From positions 298,741-362,740 of the forward strand of contig NZ_JACIVI010000002.1 in NCBI RefSeq assembly GCF_014145335.1: a stretch of 64,000 nucleotides of DNA. The letters are read 5' to 3'. Both the position numbers and the translations under genes were made by a program. The stretch comes from Aquariibacter albus. Lineage in GTDB: Bacteria > Pseudomonadota > Gammaproteobacteria > Burkholderiales > Burkholderiaceae_C. How positions within the stretch are numbered: the first letter of the stretch is position 1; every line of letters starts with the position of its first letter. Of the stretch, positions 43,794 to 56,651 are shown in pieces. A model generated the notes under the pieces. That model ran no database searches. It was not told the DNA's origin and saw only the letters and a list, made by a program, of their open reading frames with translations.

Positions 43794-45320
43794 ATGGCGT
43801 CACACCTGCGCGAGCAGCGCTCCCTGTTCGGCGAGATCCTGGACTGGATGCTCGCCCCCCTGCTGCTGCTGTGGCCGATGAGCGTCGCGCTGACCTGGCT
43901 GGTCGCGCAGGACATCGCACACCATCCCTACGACCGCGCGCTGGGCGAAACGGCAAGGGCGCTGGCGCAGCAGCTGCAGGTGCTTCCGGGGGGGCGCCAG
44001 GGGCAGCCGCGGCTGCGCTTCGAGCTGCCCCCGGCGGCGGTCGAGATCCTGCGCTCCGATGCGGCGGACGAGCTGCACTTCCAGGTGCTGGGCAGCCATG
44101 GCGAACTGCTCGGCGGCGTGCGCGACCTGCATGTTCCCCTGGAGGAGGAGGGCCGTGCACCGCTGGGCGAGCTGCGCTTCCGCGACGATCTGCTGCATGG
44201 CGAGCCGGTCCGCGTCGCCTTCCTGTGGGTGGCCCCGACCGAGGCCGGGGCGACGACCCCGGCGCTCGTTCAGGTGGCGGAGACGCTCGGCAAGCGCTCG
44301 CGCCTGGCCAACGAGATCATCAAGGGCGTGATCCTGCCGCAGTTCGTGATCCTGCCCGTCGCGGTCCTGCTGGTGTGGTTCGCGCTGGCGCGCGGCATCG
44401 CGCCGCTCAACGAACTGCAGCGCCGCATTCGTCGCCGGGAGGCCGACGATCTCAGCCCCATCGACGAGCGGGCGGCCCCGGAGGAGGTCGCGCCCCTGGT
44501 GCAGGCGATCAACGACCTGCTGGCCCGGCTGGACCGCTCGCTCACCACCCAGAAGCGATTCCTGGCCGATGCCGCGCACCAGCTCAAGACCCCGCTGGCG
44601 GGCCTGCGCACCCAGGCCGAACTGGTTCAGCGCGACATCGATCGCGGGGAGACCGATCCCGACATGCTCAAGCGTTCGCTGCAGCAGATCGCGCGCTCCA
44701 GCCAGCGCGCGGCCCACATGGTGAACCAGCTGCTGGCCATGGCCCGTGCCGAGCAAAGGCAGCAACTGCTGCCGCGGGAGGCGGTCGATCTGGTCCAGCT
44801 CTCGACCGAGGTCACCCGCGATTTCGTGCCCCAGGCCCTGGAGCGCAGGATCGACCTCGGCTTCGAGCCGCCGCCGGTCGACCGCCCGGCCCGGGTGCTG
44901 GCCCATCCGCTCTTGCTCGGCGAGCTGATCCGCAACCTGGTCGACAACGCCCTGCGCTACACGCCGGCCGGGGGCACGGTCACCGTGCGTGTCGTGGCCG
45001 AGCCGGACGAGGTGCTGCTGCAGGTCGAGGACTCCGGGCCCGGCATCGCACCGGCCGAGCGTGAGCTGGTCTTCCAGCCCTTCTACCGATCCCTCGGCAC
45101 CGAGGTGGATGGTTCCGGCCTGGGCCTGGCCATCGTGGCCGAGATCGCGCGTCAGCACGAGGGCCACCTGAGCCTCGACGCCCTGCATGCCGAGCCGCTG
45201 CCCGAGGGGCTGAGCCCCGGACTGCGGGTCACGCTTGCGCTGCCCTGCCTGGTGCCGGAAGCCGGACCGGCCGAACCCCCGGCCATCGATCCGGACGACG
45301 CCAGCGAGGTGCATCCCTGA
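43794..45320 (+). CDS. Sensor histidine kinase (TctE/QseC-like)
   Basis: Inner-membrane sensor of 508 residues. The first helix is in WMLAPLLLLWPMSVALTWLV, then a periplasmic domain of about 150 residues, a second helix (LPQFVILPVAVLLVWFALA), and a short linker. The dimerisation/phosphoacceptor segment is ADAAHQLKTPLAGLRTQAE. The ATPase domain has an N box NLVDNALRYTPAGG, G1 EDSGPGIAPAE and G2 GSGLGLAIV. A longer start (43704) would put 30 non-hydrophobic residues ahead and ignores the promoter hexamer. Likely partner of the regulator at 42259. Confidence 0.92.
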   Translation: MASHLREQRSLFGEILDWMLAPLLLLWPMSVALTWLVAQDIAHHPYDRALGETARALAQQLQVLPGGRQGQPRLRFELPPAAVEILRSDAADELHFQVLGSHGELLGGVRDLHVPLEEEGRAPLGELRFRDDLLHGEPVRVAFLWVAPTEAGATTPALVQVAETLGKRSRLANEIIKGVILPQFVILPVAVLLVWFALARGIAPLNELQRRIRRREADDLSPIDERAAPEEVAPLVQAINDLLARLDRSLTTQKRFLADAAHQLKTPLAGLRTQAELVQRDIDRGETDPDMLKRSLQQIARSSQRAAHMVNQLLAMARAEQRQQLLPREAVDLVQLSTEVTRDFVPQALERRIDLGFEPPPVDRPARVLAHPLLLGELIRNLVDNALRYTPAGGTVTVRVVAEPDEVLLQVEDSGPGIAPAERELVFQPFYRSLGTEVDGSGLGLAIVAEIARQHEGHLSLDALHAEPLPEGLSPGLRVTLALPCLVPEAGPAEPPAIDPDDASEVHP

Positions 45321-45338
45321 GCTGCGGCCGGTCGCAGC
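45321..45338. terminator. Short stem-loop between convergent kinase and rodA genes
   Basis: GCTGCG and CGCAGC flank a 6-nt loop in the 34-nt gap between the two stops; no U-run. Confidence 0.35.
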
Positions 45339-45354
45339 GCAAGGTTTCCGCGCC

Positions 45355-46512
45355 TCAGCGCTGCATCAGGCCGCGGCTGCGCGCGATCGACATCAGCATG
45401 CCCAGGCCCAGGCCCAGGGTGACCATGGCCGTGCCGCCGTAGCTGATGAAGGGCAGCGGGATGCCGACCACCGGCAGGATGCCGCTGACCATGCCTATGT
45501 TGACCATCGCGTAGGTGAAGAAGCCCAGGGTGATCGCGCCGGCCAGCAGGCGCGAGAACAGCATGGGCGCCTCGGCCGCGATCACCAGGCCGCGCAGGAT
45601 CAGGAAGCTGAAGCAGCCCAGCAGCATGAGCCCGCCGAGGAAGCCGAACTCCTCCCCCACGGCGGCGAAGATGAAGTCGGTCGTGCGCTCGGGAATGAAC
45701 TCCAGATGGGTCTGGGTGCCGTTCATGAAGCCCTTGCCGCCGAGCCCGCCGGAGCCGATGGCGATCATGCCCTGCAGGATGTGGAAGCCCTTGCCCAGGG
45801 GATCGCGCGTCGGGTCGAGCAGCGTGCAGACACGCTGCTTCTGGTAGTCGTGCAGCACCACCCAGTCCATGCCCGGTTCGCAGAGCGTGTCGCCCAGGAC
45901 GATCAGGGCGACCACGCCGATCGAGCCGGCGAGCACCACGGGAAGGATCAGCTTCCAGCTCAGGCCGGCGAAGAACATCACGTAGAGCCCGCCGGCCAGG
46001 ACCAGCAAGGAGGTGCCGAGGTCGGGCTGCTTCATGATCAGCCCGACCGGCACGGCCAGCAGCAGCCCGGCGACGAGGAAGTCCAGCGCCCGGAGCTGCC
46101 CTTCGCGGCGCTGGAACCACCAGGCCAGCATCAAGGGCATCGCGATCTTCATGATCTCGCTGGGCTGGGCCACGATCAGGCCCAGGTCCAGCCAGCGTGT
46201 CGCCCCCTTGCGGGTGATGCCGAAGAGCGCGACGCCGACCAGCAGCACCACGCCCAGCGCGTAGATCGGCAGCGCCAGCCGCATCAGCTGCTGCGGCGGC
46301 ACCTGGGCGATCAGGAACATCACCGTGGCGGCCAGCAGCATGTTGCGGCCGTGGTCGACGAAGCGCGTGCCGTGGTCGTAGCCCGCCGAATACATCACCA
46401 CCAGGCCCATGGCCGCGAGCATCAGCACGGCCAGCAGCAGCAGGCCGTCGAAGCCGCTGAAGAAGGGCCGCAGGCGGTGCAGCAAGGAGGGCTGTTCGAT
46501 GATCGTGCTCAT
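45355..46512 (-). CDS. rodA: Peptidoglycan glycosyltransferase RodA
   Basis: SEDS-family glycan polymerase of the elongasome, 385 residues, about ten helices. Recognisable segments are YSAGYDHGTRFVDHGRN, QPSEIMKIAMPLMLAWWF, MKQPDLGTSLLVLAGGL and GGTAMVTLGLGLGMLMS. ERTTDFIFAAVGEEFGF is the conserved loop of SEDS proteins. The start overlaps the mrdA stop (ATGA), coupling polymerase and transpeptidase synthesis. It is the last gene of the rod-shape operon. Confidence 0.96.
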   Translation of the reverse strand: MSTIIEQPSLLHRLRPFFSGFDGLLLLAVLMLAAMGLVVMYSAGYDHGTRFVDHGRNMLLAATVMFLIAQVPPQQLMRLALPIYALGVVLLVGVALFGITRKGATRWLDLGLIVAQPSEIMKIAMPLMLAWWFQRREGQLRALDFLVAGLLLAVPVGLIMKQPDLGTSLLVLAGGLYVMFFAGLSWKLILPVVLAGSIGVVALIVLGDTLCEPGMDWVVLHDYQKQRVCTLLDPTRDPLGKGFHILQGMIAIGSGGLGGKGFMNGTQTHLEFIPERTTDFIFAAVGEEFGFLGGLMLLGCFSFLILRGLVIAAEAPMLFSRLLAGAITLGFFTYAMVNIGMVSGILPVVGIPLPFISYGGTAMVTLGLGLGMLMSIARSRGLMQR

Positions 46513-48704
46513 CGGCGCGGCGCGCTGGCAGGCGCGGTCGGGAAGGGGCCGGGCGCCGCGGGGCGCGATGCCGGCAGGGGCGCACGGGCAGGGCTTGAGG
46601 CTGCGGCGGAGGCCGGCGGGGCAACGGGCGGGACTGCGGGCACGGCATCGACCGCGCTGGCGCCGGCGGGCGAAGGCCCTGCCGTGGCGCTGGCTGCCGG
46701 GGCCTCGGCCGTGGGGCCGCCGGCCACTGATTGCTCCGGGGCCGGCCCCAGGGCGGGCAGGGGCACCTCGGCCGCCTGGCGCGGCGTGCCGATCGGCGCG
46801 GCCACCCGGCCTTCGCGGACCAGGGCCAGGTCGTCCTCGCTCGGGTACTGCCCGGTCAGCAGGTAGTCCAGGACGCGCCGCGCGATCGGAGCCGCAGCCT
46901 CGGCGCCGAAGCCGGCGTTCTCGACGATCACCGCCAGCGCGACCTGCGGGGCCTCGACGGGGGCGAAGGCGGTGTAGAGCGAGTGGTCACGCAGGTACTC
47001 GTCGATGCGCGCCTTGTTGTACTTCTCGTTCTGGCGGATGCCCACGGCCTGGGCCGTGCCGGTCTTGCCGCCGCTGGTGTAGGTCGCGCCCGCGAAGACC
47101 CGGGTGGCCGTGCCTTCCAGCGTGACGCCCTGCAGGCCGCGCAGCACGGCGGCGACATGCTCGGTGCGCAGGGGCAGCGCGGGCAGTTCGGTGCCCGGGA
47201 CGCTGACCCGGCGGTGGTGCACCGGGTCCTCGATCTCGCGGACGATGCGCGGCTCGTGGCGCTGGCCCCCCGAGACCAGGGTCGACATGGCGTAGGCCAG
47301 CTGCAGCATCGTGAAGTTGTTGTAGCCCTGGCCGATGCCCAGCGAGATCGTTTCGCCCGCGTACCAGCGCTGGTGCTCGGGGCGCTTGTAGGTCGCGCGC
47401 TTCCAGGCCGTCGAGGGCAGCACGCCGGTGACCTCGCCCTGCAGGTCGATGCCGGTCTTGCGGCCGAAGCCGAAGGGTTCCAGCTGGGCGTGCATCAGGT
47501 CCACGCCCATGTCGTTGGCCAGCTGGTAGTAGTAGACGTTGCTGGACTTGACGATGGATCGGTAGAGGTCCACGGCGCCCAGGCCATGGTCGCCGTGGCT
47601 GCGGAAGACGTGGTTGCCGAACACGAAGGAGCCGTTGTCCATCGTGATCTGGCCGGGGGTGCGCTTGCCGGTATTGAGCGCCGCCATGGCCATGAAGGGC
47701 TTGAAGGTCGAGCCGGGCGGGTAGGTGCCGCGCAGCGCACGGTTGAGCAGGGGCTTGTCGATGCTTTCGTTGAGCGCCTTCCAGTTCTCGACATCGATGC
47801 CGTCGACGAAAAGATTGGGGTCGAAGGTCGGCTTGCTGACGAAGGCCAGCACCTCGCCATTGCGCGGATCGATGGCCACCAGCGCGCCGCGCCGCTCGCC
47901 GAACATCTGCTCGACCAGGGCCTGCAGCTTGATGTCGATCGACAGGCGGATCGTCTGACCCGGGGTGGGTGGGCTGGCGGACAGGCGCCGCACCGGCCGG
48001 CCGCTGGCGCTGGTCTCGACCTGCTCGAAGCCGGTCAGGCCGTGCAGCTCGCGCTCGTAGCGCTGCTCGACGCCGAGCTTGCCGATGTACTCCGTGCCCT
48101 GGTAGTTGGCCGCGTCCTCGCTGTCCTCGATGGCGGCCTGTTCATTGCGGTTGATGCGGCCGATGTAGCCCAGCACATGGCTGGCCAGCTCGCCGTAGGG
48201 GTAGTGGCGGAACAGCCGCGCCTTGATGTCGACGCCCGGGAAACGGAAGCGCTGCGCGGTGAAGCGTGCAACCTCCTCGTCGCTGAGCTTGCTGCGGATC
48301 GGCAGCGACTCGAAGCGCTTGCCGTCGGCCATCAGCCGCTTGAATCGGCGGCGGTGGACGGGCGTGATCTCGACCAGCTCGGCCAGCGCGTCGATCGTCG
48401 CTTCCAGATCCTTGATCTTGTTCGGCGTGATCTCCAGCGTGTGCGCCGCGTAGTTGTTCGCCAGCACCACGCCGTTGCGGTCGACGATCAGGCCCCGGTT
48501 GGGCACGATCGGCAGCACCGAGATGCGGTTGGCCTCGGCCTGGGTCGCCAGGTCCTCGTGGCGCACCACCTGCAGCCAGTGCAGGCGCAGGCCGAGCAGG
48601 CTGAAGCCGAACAGCACGGCCAGCCCGGCCACCACCACCCGGCGATGAAAGCGCCGCAACTCGCCCTGGGTGTCGCGCAGCTCGATGGGGTGGCGCGTGC
48701 TCAT
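46509..48704 (-). CDS. mrdA: Penicillin-binding protein 2 (elongasome transpeptidase)
   Basis: Class-B monofunctional transpeptidase that works with RodA, 731 residues. One N-terminal helix (VVVAGLAVLFGFSLLGLRL) is followed by the pedestal domain and the transpeptidase domain. The latter has SxxK in YPPGSTFKPFMAM, SxN in IVKSSNVYYYQLA and KTG in YTSGGKTGTAQAVG. After about residue 635 there is a ~95-residue Ala/Pro-rich tail absent from E. coli PBP2 (633 aa), presumably periplasmic and disordered. The gap to mreD is 16 nt. Confidence 0.96.
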   Translation of the reverse strand: MSTRHPIELRDTQGELRRFHRRVVVAGLAVLFGFSLLGLRLHWLQVVRHEDLATQAEANRISVLPIVPNRGLIVDRNGVVLANNYAAHTLEITPNKIKDLEATIDALAELVEITPVHRRRFKRLMADGKRFESLPIRSKLSDEEVARFTAQRFRFPGVDIKARLFRHYPYGELASHVLGYIGRINRNEQAAIEDSEDAANYQGTEYIGKLGVEQRYERELHGLTGFEQVETSASGRPVRRLSASPPTPGQTIRLSIDIKLQALVEQMFGERRGALVAIDPRNGEVLAFVSKPTFDPNLFVDGIDVENWKALNESIDKPLLNRALRGTYPPGSTFKPFMAMAALNTGKRTPGQITMDNGSFVFGNHVFRSHGDHGLGAVDLYRSIVKSSNVYYYQLANDMGVDLMHAQLEPFGFGRKTGIDLQGEVTGVLPSTAWKRATYKRPEHQRWYAGETISLGIGQGYNNFTMLQLAYAMSTLVSGGQRHEPRIVREIEDPVHHRRVSVPGTELPALPLRTEHVAAVLRGLQGVTLEGTATRVFAGATYTSGGKTGTAQAVGIRQNEKYNKARIDEYLRDHSLYTAFAPVEAPQVALAVIVENAGFGAEAAAPIARRVLDYLLTGQYPSEDDLALVREGRVAAPIGTPRQAAEVPLPALGPAPEQSVAGGPTAEAPAASATAGPSPAGASAVDAVPAVPPVAPPASAAASSPARAPLPASRPAAPGPFPTAPASAPRR

Positions 48705-48720
48705 CGACGCAGACGGGGGC

Positions 48721-49242
48721 TCACAGCGGGCGGTTCTCGTCCGGGTCCGGGGCCCGGCGCTGCGGCGCGAGCAGCAGGTGCACGACCAGCGGCCAGAGCG
48801 CGGCCTCGATCAGCGGTGCGGCCATCAGCGACCAGCCGGGGAAGCTGCCGCCGGCCACCATCCGAACCAGCAGCGCCATGCCCTGGGCCGCCGCGAACAG
48901 CGGCAGCACGTGCAGGGCCTGCGTCGGCGTCGAGAACCACAGCAGGCGGCGGTGAATGGTGATCGCGAAGAAGCTCAGCAGCGAATAGGCCAGTGCGTGC
49001 TGGCCGAGCAGCGCGGTCTGGTGCACATCGGTCAGCAGCCCGAAGACGAAGGCCCAGCCCATGCCCACCCGCCGCGGCTGATGGACGTTCCAGAAGACCA
49101 GCACCAGGGCCAGCATGTCCGGCCGCATCGGCTCGCGGCCGAGCGGCAGCATGTTCAGCAGCAGGGCCACCCCGAGCGAGAAGCCGATGAACCAGGGCTT
49201 GGCCGGCAGCAGCAGCTGGTCGGCGGCGCGCGGCATGATCAT
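48721..49242 (-). CDS. mreD: Rod-shape protein MreD
   Basis: Inner-membrane protein of the elongasome, 173 residues, with about five hydrophobic segments. RPDMLALVLVFWNVHQPRRVGMGWAF-type sequence and GLLTDVHQTALLGQHALAY are typical of proteobacterial MreD. The start overlaps the mreC stop by 4 nt. It links MreC to the cytoplasmic machinery. Confidence 0.92.
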   Translation of the reverse strand: MIMPRAADQLLLPAKPWFIGFSLGVALLLNMLPLGREPMRPDMLALVLVFWNVHQPRRVGMGWAFVFGLLTDVHQTALLGQHALAYSLLSFFAITIHRRLLWFSTPTQALHVLPLFAAAQGMALLVRMVAGGSFPGWSLMAAPLIEAALWPLVVHLLLAPQRRAPDPDENRPL

Positions 49243-50204
49243 CGCGACGCTCCCGAGGCCGCGGCCCGCGGCGGGCTTGCGGCCGGAGCGTCCTCGGCCG
49301 TGGGGCAGGCGGCCTCCTCGGCCGATCCGGGCCGCGGCAGCGGCTTGCGGACCGGGGCGATCACCAGCACGTGGCGGACCGCGTCGGGTTGCGTGACCGG
49401 CGCCAGCGTGACCTTCGCAAAGGTCGAGCCGGCCCGCCGGTCCACCGACGCGATGCGGGCCACCGGCAATCCCGCGGGATAGATCCCGTCGATGCCGGAG
49501 GTCTGCAGCAGGTCACCCGCCTGCACGTCGGCATTGGCCGGCATGAAGCGCAGCTCCATCCCGCCGCCGGTGGTGGCCGTGGACGGATCGCCGAAGGCTG
49601 CCGCGCGGGACTTCGTCCGCTGGTTCAGCACCGGGATGGCGGCATCCCGGTCGGTCAGCAGCGTGACCTCCGACATCAGCGGCAGGACGCGCGTCACCTG
49701 GCCGACCACTCCTTCGGCATCCAGCACCGGCGAGGCCGCCTGGACCCCGTGCAGCCGGCCGCGGTCGATCATGAGCTTGCGGGAGAAGGGATCGGTCGCC
49801 TCGTACATCACCTCGGCCGCCACGCTGTGGATGCTCAGGGCCTCGCGCAGCTCCAGCAGGCGGCGCAGGTGGGCGTTCTCCTCGGCCAGTTCGTCCATGC
49901 GGGCCTGGCGCTCGGCCTGGCGCAGCAGCGTGGCCTGGGCCTGGCGCTCGCGGGCCTCCGCGCTGTCCAGGCCGTCGAGGCGTTCGGCCAGCTCTTCCCA
50001 AAGATGGACCGGCACCACCAGGCCGCTCTGGAAGGGGTGCAGCACGGTCGCCAAGGTGTCGCGCAGCGGGCCCGTCACCTTGAAGCGGGTGTCGGCCACC
50101 ATCAGGAAGAAGGACAGGGCTGCGAAGAAAAGCAGCTGGGACAGGCCCGAGGGCCCTTGCTTGAAGAAGGGCGGCGGGCTGCGGTCCAGGGTGCCCAGCG
50201 GCAT
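49239..50204 (-). CDS. mreC: Rod-shape protein MreC
   Basis: Periplasmic scaffold anchored by one N-terminal helix (LLFFAALSFFLMVADTRF), 321 residues from ATG 50204. A coiled coil at about 75-115 (ERQAQATLLRQAERQARMDE and following) precedes the double beta-barrel with SRKLMIDRGRLHGVQAASPV and SGIDGIYPAGLPV. The C-terminal 50 residues are Ala/Pro-rich. A longer start (50234) adds ten unlikely residues. The gap to mreB is 63 nt. Confidence 0.94.
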   Translation of the reverse strand: MPLGTLDRSPPPFFKQGPSGLSQLLFFAALSFFLMVADTRFKVTGPLRDTLATVLHPFQSGLVVPVHLWEELAERLDGLDSAEARERQAQATLLRQAERQARMDELAEENAHLRRLLELREALSIHSVAAEVMYEATDPFSRKLMIDRGRLHGVQAASPVLDAEGVVGQVTRVLPLMSEVTLLTDRDAAIPVLNQRTKSRAAAFGDPSTATTGGGMELRFMPANADVQAGDLLQTSGIDGIYPAGLPVARIASVDRRAGSTFAKVTLAPVTQPDAVRHVLVIAPVRKPLPRPGSAEEAACPTAEDAPAASPPRAAASGASR

Positions 50205-50267
50205 GGCGTTGGCGCTCGCGGTGGCCGGCCGCACGGCGCGCAGCCGGCAGCCGGAAGGGCGGCGGCT

Positions 50268-53511
<3,244 letters not shown>

Positions 53512-53512
53512 G

Positions 53513-55003
53513 ATGCATGCCCCCCTGATCCGCGGTTACGAAGTCGTCATCGGCCTGGAAACCCACGCCCAGCTCTCCACCACGTCCAAGATCTTCTCCG
53601 GCGCGCCCACCGCCTTCGGGGCCGCGCCCAACACCCAGGCTGCACCGGTGGACCTGGCCCTGCCCGGCACCCTGCCGGTGATGAACCGCGGCGCGGTCGA
53701 GCGCGCGATCCAGTTCGGCCTGGCCGTGGGGGCGACGGTGGCGCCGCGGTCCATCTTCGCGCGCAAGAACTACTTCTACCCCGACCTGCCCAAGGGCTAC
53801 CAGATCAGCCAGTACGAGAACCCGGTCGTGCAGGGCGGGGCGATCGACTTCCTGCTCGACGGCCAGGCCCGCAGCGTGCGGCTGACCCGCGCCCACCTGG
53901 AAGAGGACGCCGGCAAGTCCGTGCACGGCGCGGTGGAAGGCGCCAGCGGCATCGACCTGAACCGCGCCGGCACGCCGCTGCTGGAGATCGTCTCCGAGCC
54001 CGAGATGCGCTCGGCCGCCGAGGCCGTGGCCTATGCCAAGGCCCTGCACACCCTGGTGGTGTGGCTGGGTCTCTGCGACGGCAACATGCAGGAAGGCAGC
54101 TTCCGCTGCGATGCCAATGTGTCGATCCGCCGTCCCGGTGCGCCCTTCGGCACGCGGCGCGAGATCAAGAACCTCAACAGCTTCCGCTTCCTGCAGCTGG
54201 CCATCGAGGCCGAGGTGCAGTGGCAGATCGAGCGCCTGGAGGACGGCCTGCCCATCCAGCAGGCCACCGTGCTCTTCGACCCGGACGCCAACGGCGGCCG
54301 CGGCGAGACCCGCAGCATGCGGACCAAGGAAGACGCGCACGACTACCGCTACTTCCCCGACCCCGACCTGCCGCCCCTGGTGATCGCGCCCGAGTGGGTC
54401 GAGCGCGTGAAGGCCGCCATGCCCGAGCTGCCCGGCGTGATGGCCGCGCGCTTCCAGCGCGAGGACGGCCTGCCGGCCTACGACGCGGCCATGGTCACGC
54501 AGAGCCTGCCCTTCGCCCGCTACTACGAAGCCGCGCGGGACGCCTGCAAGGCCCTGGCGGCCGGCCGCGATGCGACCGGCGTGCCCAAGCTGGTGGCCAA
54601 CTGGCTGATGGGCGAGCTCAGCAAGCGCCTGAACACCGAGGAGCGCGGCATCGAGGCCAGCCCGGTGAGCCCGGCCCAGCTGGCCGCGCTGATCGCCCGC
54701 ATCGCCGACGGCACGATCTCCAACAACGCCGGCAAGCAGGTCTTCGACGCCCTGTGGGGCGGCGAGGGCGCCGAGGTGGATGCGCTCATCGAGGCCAAGG
54801 GCCTCAAGCAGATGAGCGACACGGGCGAGCTGGAGGCCATCCTCGACGCCGTGCTGGCCGCGAACGCCAAGTCGGTGGAGGAATTCCGCGCCGGCAAGGA
54901 CAAGGCCTTCAACGCCCTGGTCGGCCAGGCCATGAAGGCCACCAAGGGCAAGGCCAATCCCGGCCTGGTCAACGAGCTGCTGAAGAAGAAGCTCGCCGGC
55001 TGA
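53513..55003 (+). CDS. gatB: Asp/Glu-tRNA amidotransferase subunit B
   Basis: Kinase/transamidase subunit, 496 residues from ATG 53513. The conserved start [20 protein letters not shown] is followed by [14 protein letters not shown], then [13 protein letters not shown], and the C-terminal tRNA-binding helical and YqeY-like domain ending [11 protein letters not shown]. The complete gatCAB suggests tRNA-dependent Asn and/or Gln incorporation. The gene ends before a 9-bp terminator-like stem. Confidence 0.97.
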   Translation: MHAPLIRGYEVVIGLETHAQLSTTSKIFSGAPTAFGAAPNTQAAPVDLALPGTLPVMNRGAVERAIQFGLAVGATVAPRSIFARKNYFYPDLPKGYQISQYENPVVQGGAIDFLLDGQARSVRLTRAHLEEDAGKSVHGAVEGASGIDLNRAGTPLLEIVSEPEMRSAAEAVAYAKALHTLVVWLGLCDGNMQEGSFRCDANVSIRRPGAPFGTRREIKNLNSFRFLQLAIEAEVQWQIERLEDGLPIQQATVLFDPDANGGRGETRSMRTKEDAHDYRYFPDPDLPPLVIAPEWVERVKAAMPELPGVMAARFQREDGLPAYDAAMVTQSLPFARYYEAARDACKALAAGRDATGVPKLVANWLMGELSKRLNTEERGIEASPVSPAQLAALIARIADGTISNNAGKQVFDALWGGEGAEVDALIEAKGLKQMSDTGELEAILDAVLAANAKSVEEFRAGKDKAFNALVGQAMKATKGKANPGLVNELLKKKLAG

Positions 55004-55015
55004 GCCTGAGGGGTC

Positions 55016-55036
55016 GGGCCGCCCCTCGGGCGGCCC
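55016..55036. terminator. Stem-loop between convergent gatB and pyrE
   Basis: GGGCCGCCC (55016-55024) and GGGCGGCCC (55028-55036), a perfect 9-bp stem with loop CTC. No U-run follows, but the position between two stops supports termination. Confidence 0.6.
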
Positions 55037-55044
55037 GCAGCCGC

Positions 55045-55752
55045 TCAGACGCCGTAGCGCTCGCGGTAGGCCAGCACCCGCGGGCGGTGCTCGGCCAGGG
55101 CCGGGTCGGCACTGGCCTGCAGGTAGTCGAGCAGGTCGGCCAGGGTCGCGATCGGCTGCACCACCAGGCCATGGCGGGCCTGCACCTCCTGCACGGCCGA
55201 GTGCGAGGTGTCCTGCACGCTGCCATCGGCGGCCGGGGCCGTGCCGCGCTCCTGGCGGTCCAGCGCGATCGCCACGCCGACCGGCGTCGCGCCCGCGGCC
55301 GTGATCATCGCGATCGACTCGCGCACCGAGGTGCCGGCCGAGATCACGTCGTCGATGATCAGCACCCGACCCTGCATCGGCGCACCCACCAGGGTGCCGC
55401 CCTCGCCATGGTCCTTGGCTTCCTTGCGGTTGTAGGCAAAGGGCTTGTTGTGACCCAGGCGCGCCAGCTCGATCGACACCGCCGCGGCCAGGGTGATGCC
55501 CTTGTAGGCCGGGCCGAAGATCATGTCGAAGCCCAGGCCCGAGGCCGCCAGACGCCGTGCATAGAATGAAGCGAGCCGCCCCAGCTTGAGGCCGTCGTCG
55601 AACAGGCCGGCGTTGAAGAAGTAGGGGCTCAGGCGGCCGGCCTTGGTCTTGAACTCCCCGAAGCGAAGCACGCCGGCCTCGACGGCGAAGGCCACGAAAT
55701 CCTGGGCCAGCGTGTCGCCGGTCGAGGTCTGGGGAAGGGATGCATCGGACAT
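55045..55752 (-). CDS. pyrE: Orotate phosphoribosyltransferase
   Basis: Fifth step of pyrimidine synthesis: orotate plus PRPP gives OMP. It has 235 residues. The PRPP loop is [18 protein letters not shown]; the substrate loop carries [10 protein letters not shown]; and [18 protein letters not shown] is typical. The start codon is only 11 nt from the GTG of the divergent exonuclease gene. The pyrE promoter (a TAAGAT near 55786-55791 on the minus strand) must therefore lie in that gene. Confidence 0.96.
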   Translation of the reverse strand: MSDASLPQTSTGDTLAQDFVAFAVEAGVLRFGEFKTKAGRLSPYFFNAGLFDDGLKLGRLASFYARRLAASGLGFDMIFGPAYKGITLAAAVSIELARLGHNKPFAYNRKEAKDHGEGGTLVGAPMQGRVLIIDDVISAGTSVRESIAMITAAGATPVGVAIALDRQERGTAPAADGSVQDTSHSAVQEVQARHGLVVQPIATLADLLDYLQASADPALAEHRPRVLAYRERYGV

Positions 55753-55763
55753 GGGGGCTCGGC

Positions 55764-56594
55764 GTGCGGCTGGTTTCTTTGAATCTTAATGGCGTGCGTT
55801 CGGCCGCCTCCAAGGGCTGGATGGATTGGGCCGCGGCCACCGCGCCCGATCTGATGGGCGTGCAGGAGCTCAAGGCCCAGGCGCCCGACCTCGCCGGCCG
55901 CTTCGAGACCGTGGCCGGCCTGCAGGGCCACTTCCACTGCGCCGAAAAGAAGGGCTATTCGGGCGTCGGCCTCTACAGCCGCGTCGCGCCCAGCGAGGTG
56001 CGCATCGGCCTGGGGGCCGCCGACCCCTCGGGCGAATTCGATGCCGAGGGCCGCTGGGTCGAGCTGCGCTTCGACGGCGCGGGCCAGGCCCATGGTTTCG
56101 GCAAGCTCAGCATCATCAGCTGCTACTTCCCCAGCGGATCCAGCAGCGAGGAACGCCAGCAGGCCAAGTTCCGCTTCCTCGACCGCATGGCGCCGCTGCT
56201 GCGCGCGCTGGCTGCCGAGCGCGAGTTCATCCTGGTCGGCGATGTGAACATCGCCCACCGCGAGATTGACCTGAAGAACTGGAAGGGCAACCTGAAGAAC
56301 AGCGGCTTCCTGCCCGAGGAACGTGCCTGGATGGATGCCCTGCTGCGCCCCGCGACCGAAGGCGGCGGCGGCCTGGTCGACGTGCACCGCATGCTGCGGC
56401 CCGAGGATGGCGGCGAGGCCTACACCTGGTGGAGCAACCGCGGCCAGGCCTGGGCCAAGAACGTGGGCTGGCGCATCGACTACCAGCTCGCCACCCCGCG
56501 GGTGGCGGCCACCGCGCAGGCCGTCAGCGTCTACAAGGCCCAGCGCTTCTCCGACCATGCGCCGCTGACGGTGGACTACGGCTTCACGCTGTGA
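55764..56594 (+). CDS. xth: Exodeoxyribonuclease III
   Basis: AP endonuclease / 3'-5' exonuclease of base-excision repair. It has 276 residues from GTG 55764, where the family consensus [13 protein letters not shown] begins; an ATG at 55740 would overlap the pyrE start. Catalytic motifs: [13 protein letters not shown] (metal Glu), [42 protein letters not shown], and the terminal [10 protein letters not shown] (catalytic Asp-His). The gene name follows the E. coli homologue. Confidence 0.93.
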   Translation: MRLVSLNLNGVRSAASKGWMDWAAATAPDLMGVQELKAQAPDLAGRFETVAGLQGHFHCAEKKGYSGVGLYSRVAPSEVRIGLGAADPSGEFDAEGRWVELRFDGAGQAHGFGKLSIISCYFPSGSSSEERQQAKFRFLDRMAPLLRALAAEREFILVGDVNIAHREIDLKNWKGNLKNSGFLPEERAWMDALLRPATEGGGGLVDVHRMLRPEDGGEAYTWWSNRGQAWAKNVGWRIDYQLATPRVAATAQAVSVYKAQRFSDHAPLTVDYGFTL

Positions 56595-56601
56595 GCCGGG
56601 A

Positions 56602-56630
56602 GGCAGGGGGCCGCGCCGCGGCCGCCTGCC
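56602..56630. terminator. Long stem-loop between convergent xth and MCP genes
   Basis: GGCAGG-G-GGCCGC pairs with GCGGCC-G-CCTGCC around a 3-nt loop: 12 bp with one G-G mismatch, lying 8 nt after the xth stop. No U-run. Confidence 0.55.
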
Positions 56631-56651
56631 GGGGCGTTGCGGGGAGCGGCC

